A stretch of 64,000 nt of DNA from Candidatus Methanosuratincola sp. (lineage in GTDB: Archaea; Thermoproteota; Methanomethylicia; Methanomethylicales; Methanomethylicaceae): positions 1 through 64,000 of the forward strand of contig JBBFLR010000003.1 of NCBI GenBank assembly GCA_037478935.1. Direction: 5' to 3'. This document shows positions 1 through 8,336 of this stretch, piece by piece. A model generated the notes under the pieces. That model was not told the origin of the DNA and did no database searches. It saw only the letters and a program-made list of their open reading frames with translations. Positions within the stretch are counted from its first letter, which is position 1. The number at the start of each line of letters is the position of its first letter. A program made the position numbers and the translations under genes.

Positions 1-1044
1 GTTCAGGTCCTCGCAGATTATTGCCTCGCAGATGTCAACGAGGTCGGTCTTGAGCATTGTGAGGACATTCGCGGCCTCGGGGTCGCCGAGCCTTGAGTAC
101 ATCTCTATCACGGTCGGCCCCCAGACCGAAGTCAGCATCATCTGCCCGGCCGAGATACCGTGGTACTTCTTCCCGGTCTCCTTCTGTATCGCGTCGATCA
201 TCATCTTGACTATCTCGGCAGAGCGCCTGTACTCTTCCTCGGTGATCACCGCCCTCTCGTCCTCGACGCCGTACCTCAGGTTCATACAGCATGAGATCGA
301 ACCCATCCCGCCCGTCTCGGGGCCAAGGTCCCCGTCGAACGCGTGCTTGTTGTCCTGCACCGCAGGCATCGGCACGACAGTCCTGCCGTCAGTGAAGCAC
401 TGCACGGTGTACTCGGGGCCCCAAACCCTCTCCTCGATCAGGAGCTTGTACTCAATGTCGTCGTACCCCTTCATGTATTCGTTGACGATGGATTCTGCGT
501 GCTCCTTCTTGACTTTCCTTTTGTCGTCCTGGAGGTACACTTGGAAGTCCTCTATGACCTTGACGCCCTTCCCGCCTGCCTGCCTGGCGGGCTTCAGGGC
601 GATGCTCTCCGCGTACTCCTCAATGTACGGGACAGCCTCCTCAAAGGTCTTGAACTTCTTGTACCATAGCCTGCCTGGGATCTTGTACTTCCACTGCAGG
701 TCGCGCATGCTCGCCTTGGAGAGCTCGAGCTCCGCAACCTCCTTGCTTGCCCCTATGCAGGGTATGCCCTTGGCCTCCAGCTCGTCCGGGATACCGTGGA
801 AGTTCGGCTCCTCTGGGCCCACGAAGACGAAGTCTGGGCTGCACCTGAGGGCCGCGCCCACCACTGCGGACGGGTCGTTTGTGTCGCCCCTGAAGTACTC
901 TCCCCCTCCAGATGAGACGATCTTCCTGATTCCCGGGTTGATCAGCTCCGAGATGCAGTATAACTTCGGGCAGTGCGCGCTCTTCGCGAGCGACTCGGCG
1001 ATCGCGTGCTCCCTGCCACCTCCGCCGACAAGAAGTATCTTCAT
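1..1044 (-). CDS. purD: Phosphoribosylamine--glycine ligase (GARS), 3' end beyond window
   Basis: ATP-grasp enzyme that joins phosphoribosylamine and glycine to give GAR, the second step of purine synthesis, in the cytosol. Translating the minus strand from the ATG at 1044 gives MKILLVGGGGREHAIAESL, the typical GARS N-terminus with its glycine-rich loop. ATP-grasp segments follow, such as ALKPARQAGGKGVKV, GPEYTVQCFTDG and GPETGGMGS, and then SRLGDPEAANVL. The frame is still open at position 1, so about 348 codons are visible of a family that usually has 420-450. The ATG directly abuts the stop of the upstream purF-like gene (1045-1047), so the two are surely co-transcribed. The product of PurF is the substrate of PurD, which makes the pairing sensible. 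Identification is confident. Confidence 0.95.
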   Translation of the reverse strand, partial: MKILLVGGGGREHAIAESLAKSAHCPKLYCISELINPGIRKIVSSGGGEYFRGDTNDPSAVVGAALRCSPDFVFVGPEEPNFHGIPDELEAKGIPCIGASKEVAELELSKASMRDLQWKYKIPGRLWYKKFKTFEEAVPYIEEYAESIALKPARQAGGKGVKVIEDFQVYLQDDKRKVKKEHAESIVNEYMKGYDDIEYKLLIEERVWGPEYTVQCFTDGRTVVPMPAVQDNKHAFDGDLGPETGGMGSISCCMNLRYGVEDERAVITEEEYRRSAEIVKMMIDAIQKETGKKYHGISAGQMMLTSVWGPTVIEMYSRLGDPEAANVLTMLKTDLVDICEAIICEDLN

Positions 1045-2358
1045 TCACTCCACCTCCGGGTAGGCGCCGTTGAAGCATCCTGTGCAGAACTCGCTGCACT
1101 TCAGGCCTGTGGCCTCGACAAGGCCGTCTAGGCTTAGGTACTTGAAAGAGTCTGCACCTATTACCTCTGCGATCTTGTCCTCCTTGAGGTGCCTCCCTAT
1201 CAGCTCGTCCTCACCGGGGACCTCGACCCCGAACGGGCAATGCGACACGATGTGGGGGCTCCCTATCCTGACGTGGATCTCCTTTGCGCCCTTCTCCTTC
1301 ATCAGGTAGACTATGTTCGCCAGAGTATTTCCCCTCACTACGCTGTCGTCGATCAGGACGACCCTCTTACCCCTCACTGCCTCGCTTATGACATTCAGCT
1401 TGAGCTGGACGCCCTTGAGCCTCTCGACTTGGTTAGGCTTCATCGCGCTCCTGACCCTTCTCCCTGTGAGCTCGAACCCCTTCTCCACCGGTATTCCTGT
1501 CTCATTCGAGTATGACATCGCGAAAGGTATCGCGGTCTCTGGGACGCCTATCACCACGTCAGCGTCTGCGCACCCCTCCTGGGCAAGCCTCCTGCCTATC
1601 TCGCGCCTCACCCTGTATACGGGGACATCGTTTATGTAAGAGTCTGGCCTCGCCAGGTACACGTACTCGAATATGCAGTAGGCCTTCTTGGGGGAGCTCT
1701 GGACCCTCTCGGTCCGCGCCGACATCGGCGTGAATACCATGGCATCCCCCGGATCAATGTTCTCGGCTGGGCTTATGGGGACCCTCTCACCGATGATGTC
1801 CATGACGCAGCTCTCGGACGCAACGATCCCGCCGTCGAATCCCATCTTCCCAAGGACGAGGGGCTTTACGCCCAAGCTCCCCCTGCCTGCGATCACTTCG
1901 CCCTTCCCGTTGGCTGCTATGTAGGAGAAGCCGCCCTTGCACCTGCTGAAGTAGTCTCTGATCGCCTCGAGATCCTCTGATCCCCTCTCGAGCTCTTCGT
2001 ATGCCCTCCTGAGGTTTGCCTCGTATGCGAGCTGGGCGTCCCACTTGTAGCCCTCAATGGCTGTGACTTTCCCGTCGATGCTTGCGGAAACCTTGTTGGA
2101 AACGGTAACCGGTAGGGGCTCCGCCTCCTCTGCAGGGTACGGGGAGACCCCGCCTATGAGGATGTTCCCCTTGCCGCTCACTGAGGCAAAAGCCTGCTCC
2201 ACCAGCCCCTTGCCCGTGATCTTCTGCCGGCTCTCGTTGAAGATCTCCATCCCTGCGGTCTCTTGGCCCCTGTGCTGAAGTGCCATCAGGCCAAAGATCC
2301 CGAAGTTGTATGCGTTCCATCTCCTGTCGAACAGGTATATCCCGATTATTCCTGCCAT
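1045..2358 (-). CDS. PurF paralogue with degenerate glutaminase domain
   Basis: 437-residue member of the amidophosphoribosyltransferase family. The C-terminal phosphoribosyltransferase half has an intact PRPP motif (VVLIDDSVVRGNT, around residues 330-342) and a terminal cysteine pair (CSEFCTGC) like the iron-sulfur ligands of Bacillus-type PurF. The N-terminal Ntn-hydrolase half is abnormal. The protein begins MAGIIGIYLFD, with alanine where the catalytic cysteine should be, and I cannot find the usual RYST/G and NGNLVN glutaminase segments; LMALQHRGQETAG is retained. By family knowledge it should not hydrolyse glutamine. It lies 13 bp after a complete PurF and abuts purD. It could use free ammonia, take ammonia from its partner in a heteromer, or be regulatory. 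Family assignment is firm; the role is unknown. Confidence 0.88.
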   Translation of the reverse strand: MAGIIGIYLFDRRWNAYNFGIFGLMALQHRGQETAGMEIFNESRQKITGKGLVEQAFASVSGKGNILIGGVSPYPAEEAEPLPVTVSNKVSASIDGKVTAIEGYKWDAQLAYEANLRRAYEELERGSEDLEAIRDYFSRCKGGFSYIAANGKGEVIAGRGSLGVKPLVLGKMGFDGGIVASESCVMDIIGERVPISPAENIDPGDAMVFTPMSARTERVQSSPKKAYCIFEYVYLARPDSYINDVPVYRVRREIGRRLAQEGCADADVVIGVPETAIPFAMSYSNETGIPVEKGFELTGRRVRSAMKPNQVERLKGVQLKLNVISEAVRGKRVVLIDDSVVRGNTLANIVYLMKEKGAKEIHVRIGSPHIVSHCPFGVEVPGEDELIGRHLKEDKIAEVIGADSFKYLSLDGLVEATGLKCSEFCTGCFNGAYPEVE

Positions 2359-2371
2359 TCATATTCCTCCA

Positions 2372-3835
2372 TCATGCCTCAAGCTCGTAAACCCTTCTGC
2401 CATCCTGATTTACCCTTGACTTCACTCCGTCGGCTATCTTCTGGGCGAGCTCAGTTGGGTACTTCCCGGTCACGCAGGCCATGCACAGGTCTTCGCCTCT
2501 CATCCCCGTCGCCCTCACAAAGTCTTCAAGCGGCTGGTAGCAGACCGCGTCTGCCCCTATCTGCCTGGCTATTTCCGCTTCGTCGTGCCTGAATCCTATC
2601 AGCTCGTTGAATGTGGCCATGTCGATCCCGTAGAAGCATGGGTGAGTGATCCTCGGGAAGGTTACGAACATATAGACCTCCTCAGCGCCCCTCTCCCTGA
2701 GCTTGCTGATGATCGTCTTGGTAGTGTCGCCCCTGACTATGCTGTCCTCCACTACGATCACCTTCTTGCCCCTGAGCCCGCCGTCGGCGACGTTTATCTT
2801 CCTGTCTATCGTGACCCTCCTGTCCTCAGACTCGAGTATGAACGCCCTGTGAGTGACGAACCTGTGCCTCCTCAGCGTCCTCTCCCACCTGATCCCGGTC
2901 TCCTCGTGGAGCCCGTAAGCAGCGTCCTCTGCTGTTTCCGGGATGCTGACTATAACGTCTGCCCTCCTCACGTACTCCTGGTACCTCCTCCCGAGGTTCC
3001 TGCCGAACTCCTCCCTCGTCTTGTAGACGGGCCTGCCGCCGATTATCGAGTCGGGCCTGCTGAAGTAGGAGAGCTCAAAGCCGCAGAGCGCGCGCCTGGG
3101 GCACTTTGCAATCCTTCTCCTTTCCATACCGTCCCCGTTGAAGACTATGGCCTCACCGGGCTCGACCTCCCCCTCTAGGCTGAAAGAGTTGATGTCCAGC
3201 CCGACCGTCTCGGAGGAGACCGCAGTGACGCTCCCGTCCCCGCTCCTGCCGATGCATAGCGGTCTGATCCCGAGCGGGTCCCTGAACGCGAACAGCTCCC
3301 CGTTGGATCTTAGGCCCACGACGGAGTATGCCCCCTCGATTTCCTCCATGCATGCGCCTATTGCCTCAATCATCCCGCCATTTGCCTTCGTTGCAAGGTA
3401 GCGGCACAGCAGCTCCGTGTCCGACGTTGCCCTCATCTTCGGAATCTTGCCTGCCAAAATCCCCCTCAGCCAGCCAATGTTGACAAGGTTGCCGTTGAAT
3501 GCGATGCCCATCTTGGACCGCCCTTGCGAGACCACCATGGGCTGTGCGTCTTTGAGGTGCGAGTAGACATCCCTCTTGCCGGAGGTCCCGTACCTGACAT
3601 GGGCAATCCCCCGCTTCCCAGGGAGCAGCATCTGCCACCTAAGGATCTCCTCCCTCTCGATCCTGGGGACAAGCCCTAGGTCCACGTACCTCTTGAGCCC
3701 TTCCGAGTACGTTAGGAACCCGTAGGACTCGTGCCCCCTGTGGTTCTGGGCGACAAGCCCCCAGTAGAGGGGAACAAAAGCCTCGCTGCTGCCTGTGCTC
3801 ACGACACTGAAGACGCCGCACTTTTCCTTGAGCAT
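2372..3835 (-). CDS. purF: Amidophosphoribosyltransferase, complete
   Basis: Catalyses the committed step of purine synthesis: PRPP plus glutamine to phosphoribosylamine. The 487-residue protein begins MLKEKCGVFSVV, so the nucleophile is Cys6 after a short propeptide that must be removed, as in Bacillus-type PurF. The glutaminase half keeps QNHRGHESYGF, AHVRYGTSGKRD, AFNGNLVN and TSDTELLCRYL. The transferase half has the PRPP motif VIVVEDSIVRGDTT, and the C-terminus has CMAC for a probable iron-sulfur cluster. The start is supported by AAGGGGT a few bases upstream on the minus strand. It is the first gene of the minus-strand operon purF - purF-like - purD and is divergent from hemA. This copy looks fully functional, unlike its downstream paralogue. 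Confidence 0.94.
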   Translation of the reverse strand: MLKEKCGVFSVVSTGSSEAFVPLYWGLVAQNHRGHESYGFLTYSEGLKRYVDLGLVPRIEREEILRWQMLLPGKRGIAHVRYGTSGKRDVYSHLKDAQPMVVSQGRSKMGIAFNGNLVNIGWLRGILAGKIPKMRATSDTELLCRYLATKANGGMIEAIGACMEEIEGAYSVVGLRSNGELFAFRDPLGIRPLCIGRSGDGSVTAVSSETVGLDINSFSLEGEVEPGEAIVFNGDGMERRRIAKCPRRALCGFELSYFSRPDSIIGGRPVYKTREEFGRNLGRRYQEYVRRADVIVSIPETAEDAAYGLHEETGIRWERTLRRHRFVTHRAFILESEDRRVTIDRKINVADGGLRGKKVIVVEDSIVRGDTTKTIISKLRERGAEEVYMFVTFPRITHPCFYGIDMATFNELIGFRHDEAEIARQIGADAVCYQPLEDFVRATGMRGEDLCMACVTGKYPTELAQKIADGVKSRVNQDGRRVYELEA

Positions 3836-3947
3836 GGATACCCCTTATCAATGTATGCGTATATTTGATTGCGCCTTTTTAAGTTTTTTTTAAATGTTTA
3901 TATAAATAAAATCGGGTAGCCATTTGCCCAGCCGCCCCTCCCGCAGC

Positions 3948-3963
3948 GGCGCAGTGTTGCGCC
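3948..3963. repeat. Short perfect inverted repeat between purF and hemA
   Basis: GGCGCA, four bases GTGT, then TGCGCC: a perfect 6-bp stem in the 206-bp divergent intergenic region. It sits in a GC-rich patch (about 3914-3975) between two AT-rich promoter segments. It is not followed by a T-run, so a terminator is unlikely. It could be an operator or chance. Confidence 0.3.
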
Positions 3964-3990
3964 CCAAACACCGCAGAAACATGGTTTTCT

Positions 3991-4022
3991 GTTTCATATG
4001 AAACAAAATGAATATATTAAAA
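3991..4022 (+). promoter_or_regulatory. hemA/F430 operon promoter with palindromic operator
   Basis: GTTTCATATGAAAC at 3991-4004 is a perfect 14-bp palindrome. It is followed directly by an A-rich stretch and an archaeal TATA-like element AATATATTAAAA (4011-4022). With the TATA centre near 4016, transcription should begin at about 4042, the hemA ATG itself, so the operon is probably leaderless. Nearly the same block, GTTTCTTATGAAAC, recurs upstream of the ABC transporter at 15247-15260, followed by the same AAAAT run. The palindrome lies just upstream of the TATA box, where an archaeal activator or repressor could act. Confidence 0.65.
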
Positions 4023-4041
4023 CAACCTTCAGGGAAAATCG

Positions 4042-5238
4042 ATGCCGCAGATACTGTGCCTATCGATCAGCCACAAAAAGGCCCCAGTCCGAGTACTTGA
4101 GAGTTTCGCCATAAAAGATATCGTCTCTTTCCTTGCGCGCCTTAAGGAGCTTGGGGCAGAGGAATGCGCAGTGATCCAGACCTGCCACAGGGTTGAGATC
4201 TATTCTGTGGGCTCCTGCATAGGGCACAGCGAGCTCAAGGAGTTTCTGGTCTCCAACTCGGGCAGCTGCTGTCCAATTGACATTTATGAGGAGTTTTACG
4301 AAGGCGAGGAGGCGGTAAGGCATCTCTTTTACCTGGCTTCCGGCCTCGAGTCCGTGATTCTTGGGGAGAACGAGGTGCTGCACCAAGTGGAAGAGGCATT
4401 CAGGCTAGCCAGTGGCTCAGGATGCGCTGGCAAGGTCCTAGGGATCATATTCAGGGGGGCTATCAACGCTGGTAGGATGGTGAGGCGCAAGACATCGATC
4501 TCAAAAGGCTCGGTGTCTTTGGGCAACGTGGTCTTGAAGGCTATACTTTTGGAGCTCGGCACATTGGAGGGCAAGAAGATCGTCATAATAGGCGCTGGCA
4601 AGATCGGTTGCCTCATAGCGAAGTCCCTGCCGCGAAAGGGCCCGATCACCGTGTTCATAGCAAACCGGACATACTCGCGCGCAGAGAAGCTGGCGGTCTC
4701 GGTCGGCGGGAGGGCAGTCCGTTTTGAGAGCCTCAGGGAGACAATTGCAGGGGCAGACGCTGTTGTGTGCGCCACTTCCTCTCCTCATCTTGTGCTTCGG
4801 CCAAGTGATCTAGATCAGCTCGACTCGAGAAAGCGGATCCTGATCATCGATGTTTCGAACCCTCGGGGCGTGGACGAGCGAATAAGGGATTTGGGCTGTG
4901 CGAAGCTGATAGACTTGGACGAGCTCATACGGATAGCAAGGGAGAATATGAAGAACAGGGAGGAGGCGATGATAAAGGCAAAGGAATTGATCGAGCCTTC
5001 TCTAGCGCTAGTAATGCATAGGCTGCAGGCTGGGGAACAGAAGAAAAAGTTTGAAGAGGTAATGCGGTGGGCTGAGGAGAGGCGGAGGAAAGCATTGGAG
5101 CTCGCCCTGAAGAAGGGAAGGTTCTCCGAGGAACAGACCAAGGTCATAAGCGACTTCTCGTACATACTTATGCGCGACCTCATCGTGCCGCTATTCGGCG
5201 AGAGCGATTTGCAGGAGGGGCCAACTGGTGGATGCTAG
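4042..5238 (+). CDS. hemA: Glutamyl-tRNA reductase
   Basis: Reduces glutamyl-tRNA(Glu) with NADPH to glutamate-1-semialdehyde, the first step of C5 tetrapyrrole synthesis. 398 residues. The N-terminal catalytic domain has the nucleophile Cys48 in QTCHRVEIY (most homologues have TCNR), and GLESVILGENEVLHQV matches the family's GExQI region. The NADPH domain shows IIGAGKIGCLIA, and the C-terminal part is a helical dimerisation domain. It is the first gene of the tetrapyrrole/F430 operon and overlaps hemB by 11 bp. The TATA box about 26 bp upstream suggests a leaderless transcript starting at this ATG. Feedback by haem, known in some bacteria, cannot be judged here. Confidence 0.96.
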   Translation: MPQILCLSISHKKAPVRVLESFAIKDIVSFLARLKELGAEECAVIQTCHRVEIYSVGSCIGHSELKEFLVSNSGSCCPIDIYEEFYEGEEAVRHLFYLASGLESVILGENEVLHQVEEAFRLASGSGCAGKVLGIIFRGAINAGRMVRRKTSISKGSVSLGNVVLKAILLELGTLEGKKIVIIGAGKIGCLIAKSLPRKGPITVFIANRTYSRAEKLAVSVGGRAVRFESLRETIAGADAVVCATSSPHLVLRPSDLDQLDSRKRILIIDVSNPRGVDERIRDLGCAKLIDLDELIRIARENMKNREEAMIKAKELIEPSLALVMHRLQAGEQKKKFEEVMRWAEERRRKALELALKKGRFSEEQTKVISDFSYILMRDLIVPLFGESDLQEGPTGGC

Positions 5239-6199
5239 AATTACTTCAAGGCTGAGGAAGAGCTACGTTCTAAGGGATCTCGCATGCGAGTCTGATCTCA
5301 ATCCCAGCAAGTTCATAATGCCTGTATTCGTGAAGGAGAGCGGAGAGATCGAGAGATCTCGCTGGGGCGGGATGGAGAAGGTCCCTCTCAAGGCCCTTGT
5401 GAGTTATCTCGAACCGTTGGCGGATGCGGGAATCCGATCTGTTCTGATGTTCGGCCTGCCGTGCTCGAAGGATCCGTCTGGATCTTCAGCCTACGCCGCA
5501 GAGGGTGTGGTTCAGCAGGCAATAAGGGCGGCAAAGGGCTCTTTCCCAGAGATCGCCGTCCTGACTGATGTATGCCTCTGCCAGTACACTGACCATGGTC
5601 ATTGCGGCATCCTCGAGGGGGAATCGATAAGCAGGGAAAAGACCCTAAGCGCGCTATCAAAGATAGCTGTCAGCCATGCAGAAGCTGGAGCAGATGTCGT
5701 CGCTCCCTCGGCCATGGCTGACGGGCAGGTCGCGTCCATAAGGGCTGCGCTGGACGCCTCTGGCTACGATTCGGTCGCAATCATGTCATACTCGGCGAAG
5801 TACTGCTCCTCCCTCTATGCGCCATTCAGGGATGTCGCTTCCTCGGCGCCTTCTTTTGGAGACAGGTCGGCTTACCAGATGGACATACGGAACAGGCGTG
5901 AGGCAATAGCCGAAGCATTAGAGGACATAAGGGAGGGGGCGGATATCGTCATGGTAAAGCCTGCCATAACAAACCTAGACGTAATCAGGGATTTGCGGAA
6001 AAGGTTGCTTTGCCCGATAGCCGCATACCAGGTGAGCGGGGAGTACGCGATGATCAAGGTCTACTCCGACGCAGCAGGCGTATCTGAAGCCCGCGTTGTT
6101 CTCGAGATGCTCCGCTCAATAAGGAGGGCGGGTGCCGACATGATCATCACCTACTTCGCCCCCCAAACGATTGCCTATCTTAGGGAGGTCTGGGATTGA
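5228..6199 (+). CDS. hemB: Porphobilinogen synthase (5-aminolevulinate dehydratase)
   Basis: Condenses two 5-aminolevulinate molecules to porphobilinogen. 323 residues, GTG start inside the end of hemA. The zinc-type active site is evident: DVCLCQYTDHGHCG supplies Cys116, Cys118 and Cys126. The two Schiff-base lysines are Lys191 in SYSAKYCSSLYAPFRD and Lys244 in VMVKPAI. This indicates a zinc-dependent rather than a magnesium-only enzyme. It sits second in the operon, one step out of reaction order (hemA-hemB-hemL), and ends overlapping the hemL start. Confidence 0.96.
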   Translation: MDARITSRLRKSYVLRDLACESDLNPSKFIMPVFVKESGEIERSRWGGMEKVPLKALVSYLEPLADAGIRSVLMFGLPCSKDPSGSSAYAAEGVVQQAIRAAKGSFPEIAVLTDVCLCQYTDHGHCGILEGESISREKTLSALSKIAVSHAEAGADVVAPSAMADGQVASIRAALDASGYDSVAIMSYSAKYCSSLYAPFRDVASSAPSFGDRSAYQMDIRNRREAIAEALEDIREGADIVMVKPAITNLDVIRDLRKRLLCPIAAYQVSGEYAMIKVYSDAAGVSEARVVLEMLRSIRRAGADMIITYFAPQTIAYLREVWD

Positions 6200-7458
6200 A
6201 GTCCGAGACTCTATTCAGGCGAGCTACCTCGGTCATGCCTGGCGGCGTGGACAGCCCAGTCAGGCGCTTTGCGCCCTTCCCATTCTTTACGTCCAGGGCC
6301 AAGGGCTCAAGGATCTTCACAGAGGACGGGAAGTCGCTTATTGACTACTGCCTTGCTTACGGTCCATTGATATTCGGGCATGCGCCCGGATTCTTGGCTG
6401 AAGCGGTCGCCAGGCAGGTGCAAGAGGGCAGCGTCTACGGCACCCCCCACCATGCAGAGGTGGAGCTTGCAGAGGAAGTGGTCCGTTCCGTCCCTTCGAT
6501 CTCGATGGTTCGGTTCGTCAACTCCGGGGGGGAGGCTGCCATGAGCGCAATAAGGCTCGCCAGGGCATTCACAAAGAGGAGTAGGATCATAAAGTTCGAC
6601 GGATGTTACCACGGCGCGGTCGATCCTTTGCTCGTGGATGGCATAGGCCCCGAAAGGCGCGCCCTCTCTGAAGGGATCACCGAGGCGGTTGTGGGAGAGA
6701 CTGCAGTGATCCCCTTCAACGACATAAGCTCGCTTGACATGATCAACGAAGATGTCGCAGGGGTGATAGTGGAACCGGTGATGGGAAACGTTGGGCTTGT
6801 GATCCCTGAGGAGGGTTTCCTTAGGGAGCTAAGGAAGGCATGCACTGCTGCCGGCGCGGTCCTGATATTCGATGAAGTGATAACCGGATTCCGGCTAGCG
6901 AAAGGTGGAGCACAGCAGCTCTTTGGCGTTTTTCCCGACCTGACTACACTCGGGAAGGTGCTGGGCGGGGGTTTCCCTGTTGGGGCTTTCGGAGGGAGGA
7001 AGGAGATAATGGAGCTGGTCGCCCCCCAGGGGAAAGTTTACAATGCCGGGACTTTCAACGGGAACCCTGTCACAATGGTCGCCGGGCTAAGCGTTCTGAG
7101 GATGCTTGATGGCAACGTTTATTCCAGCTTGTCCAAAAAGACTGATGGGCTATGCTCAGGCATCGGGGACATCCTGGAAGACGAAGGGTTCGACTTCCGG
7201 ATCAACAAGCTGGGATCAATATTCACCGTCTTCCTGACGGACCAGCCGGTTAAGGACAAGGCGAGTGCAAAGCGTGCAAGATCAGGCCTGTTCAGCCAGC
7301 TCCACAGCGCACTGCTGGAGAACGGAGTTTACTTCCCCCCTTCGCAGTTCGAGTGCTGCTTCCTGTCGGCGGCACACTCTGTTGACGACATCTCAGCGAC
7401 ACTCGATGCGCTGTCCAAGTCTGTTAAAGCAATCAAGTCTGGAGGGACCTTGCCATGA
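6196..7458 (+). CDS. hemL: Glutamate-1-semialdehyde 2,1-aminomutase
   Basis: PLP enzyme that converts glutamate-1-semialdehyde to 5-aminolevulinate. 420 residues with a TTG start overlapping the hemB stop by four bases. The class III aminotransferase fold shows NSGGEAAMSAIRLARAFT for phosphate binding, DEVITGFR with the PLP-contacting Asp, and TTLGKVLGGGFPVGAFGG with the Schiff-base Lys254. The N-terminal VMPGGVDSPVRRFAPF is characteristic of HemL rather than of other class III aminotransferases. It works directly on the unstable product of HemA, and co-expression is ensured by overlap. Confidence 0.96.
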   Translation: MKSETLFRRATSVMPGGVDSPVRRFAPFPFFTSRAKGSRIFTEDGKSLIDYCLAYGPLIFGHAPGFLAEAVARQVQEGSVYGTPHHAEVELAEEVVRSVPSISMVRFVNSGGEAAMSAIRLARAFTKRSRIIKFDGCYHGAVDPLLVDGIGPERRALSEGITEAVVGETAVIPFNDISSLDMINEDVAGVIVEPVMGNVGLVIPEEGFLRELRKACTAAGAVLIFDEVITGFRLAKGGAQQLFGVFPDLTTLGKVLGGGFPVGAFGGRKEIMELVAPQGKVYNAGTFNGNPVTMVAGLSVLRMLDGNVYSSLSKKTDGLCSGIGDILEDEGFDFRINKLGSIFTVFLTDQPVKDKASAKRARSGLFSQLHSALLENGVYFPPSQFECCFLSAAHSVDDISATLDALSKSVKAIKSGGTLP

Positions 7459-8336
7459 CCGTAAGGGTTGGGACGCGCGGGTCCAAGCTCGCAATATTGC
7501 AGGCAGAATATGTCTTGGGCAGGCTCAGGGAGATCTGCGATGAAGATTTGTCGATAGTCAAGATAAGGACGTCTGGCGACATTGGCGGTCCTTCGAGACT
7601 GCAAAAACTCGGAACTGGGATATTCGAGAAAGAGGTCGACGAGGCACTACTGAGGGGCGAGGTTGACTTGGCGGTTCACAGCATGAAGGATGTGCCGACC
7701 TCGATACATGATGGCTTGGTCGTTGCAGCGATCGCCTCTCATGATTACGAAAGCATCGCATCCCTGCCTGAGGGAGGGATCGTGGGGACCAGCAGCCCGA
7801 GGAGAGCCGCGCAGATAAAGTCCTTAAGGCGAGACCTGCAAGTCGCTAGCCTCAGGGGAAATGTCGACACGCGAATCAGGCGCCTTAAGGAGGGTGCGTT
7901 CCAGGGGATAATTGTCGCGGAGGCTGCCCTAGCCAGGATGGGGATAATGGACGTAAAGATGGAACGCCTCCCGACCGATCTGATCCCCACAAGCCCAGGG
8001 CAGGGGGCTCTGGCTGTCATTGCCAGGAAAGGTGATTCGAGGATGCTTGAACTTGTATCCAAAATAAACTCCGAAGATTCTATGGAAGAAGTTGTAGCAG
8101 AGAGGGCATTTTTGAGGAGGCTTGGCTGCGGCTGCTCTTCTCCTGTTGGTTGCACAGCCACTGTTTCAGGGCCCAGGTTGATCATCTCGTGCGGCCTTTA
8201 CTCGATCGACGGCGCTTGGTCGAGGACGTTCAAATTTGATTTCCCTAGGGGGGACCCTGAGCTGTGTGGCATTGATGCTGCCGATAGGGTGCTGAGCGAC
8301 TGCGATGTAGCCCGCTTCTGGAGGGGAGGGCGATGA
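7455..8336 (+). CDS. hemC: Hydroxymethylbilane synthase (porphobilinogen deaminase)
   Basis: Polymerises four porphobilinogens into hydroxymethylbilane. 293 residues, ATG start overlapping the hemL stop. Typical segments are VGTRGSKLAILQAEYV at the N-terminus, LAVHSMKDVPT with the catalytic Asp79, GTSSPRRAAQ, LRGNVDTRIRRL and the domain 3 cofactor site LGCGCSSPVG. Cys227 is the expected attachment point of the dipyrromethane cofactor; the extra Cys225 beside it is unusual but not disabling. Length is normal for archaeal HemC. Confidence 0.95.
   Translation: MTVRVGTRGSKLAILQAEYVLGRLREICDEDLSIVKIRTSGDIGGPSRLQKLGTGIFEKEVDEALLRGEVDLAVHSMKDVPTSIHDGLVVAAIASHDYESIASLPEGGIVGTSSPRRAAQIKSLRRDLQVASLRGNVDTRIRRLKEGAFQGIIVAEAALARMGIMDVKMERLPTDLIPTSPGQGALAVIARKGDSRMLELVSKINSEDSMEEVVAERAFLRRLGCGCSSPVGCTATVSGPRLIISCGLYSIDGAWSRTFKFDFPRGDPELCGIDAADRVLSDCDVARFWRGGR

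Noticed and set aside
32-1063. Long plus-strand open frame of 343 codons antisense to purD
   Set aside because: It is the mirror of purD in GC-rich codons; the translated sequence is Ser/Leu/Pro-rich with no family features, whereas the minus frame gives a canonical PurD.
3948-3963. Hairpin as transcription terminator
   Set aside because: It lies between two divergent genes, has a stem of only 6 bp and no following T-run, so there is nothing to terminate there.
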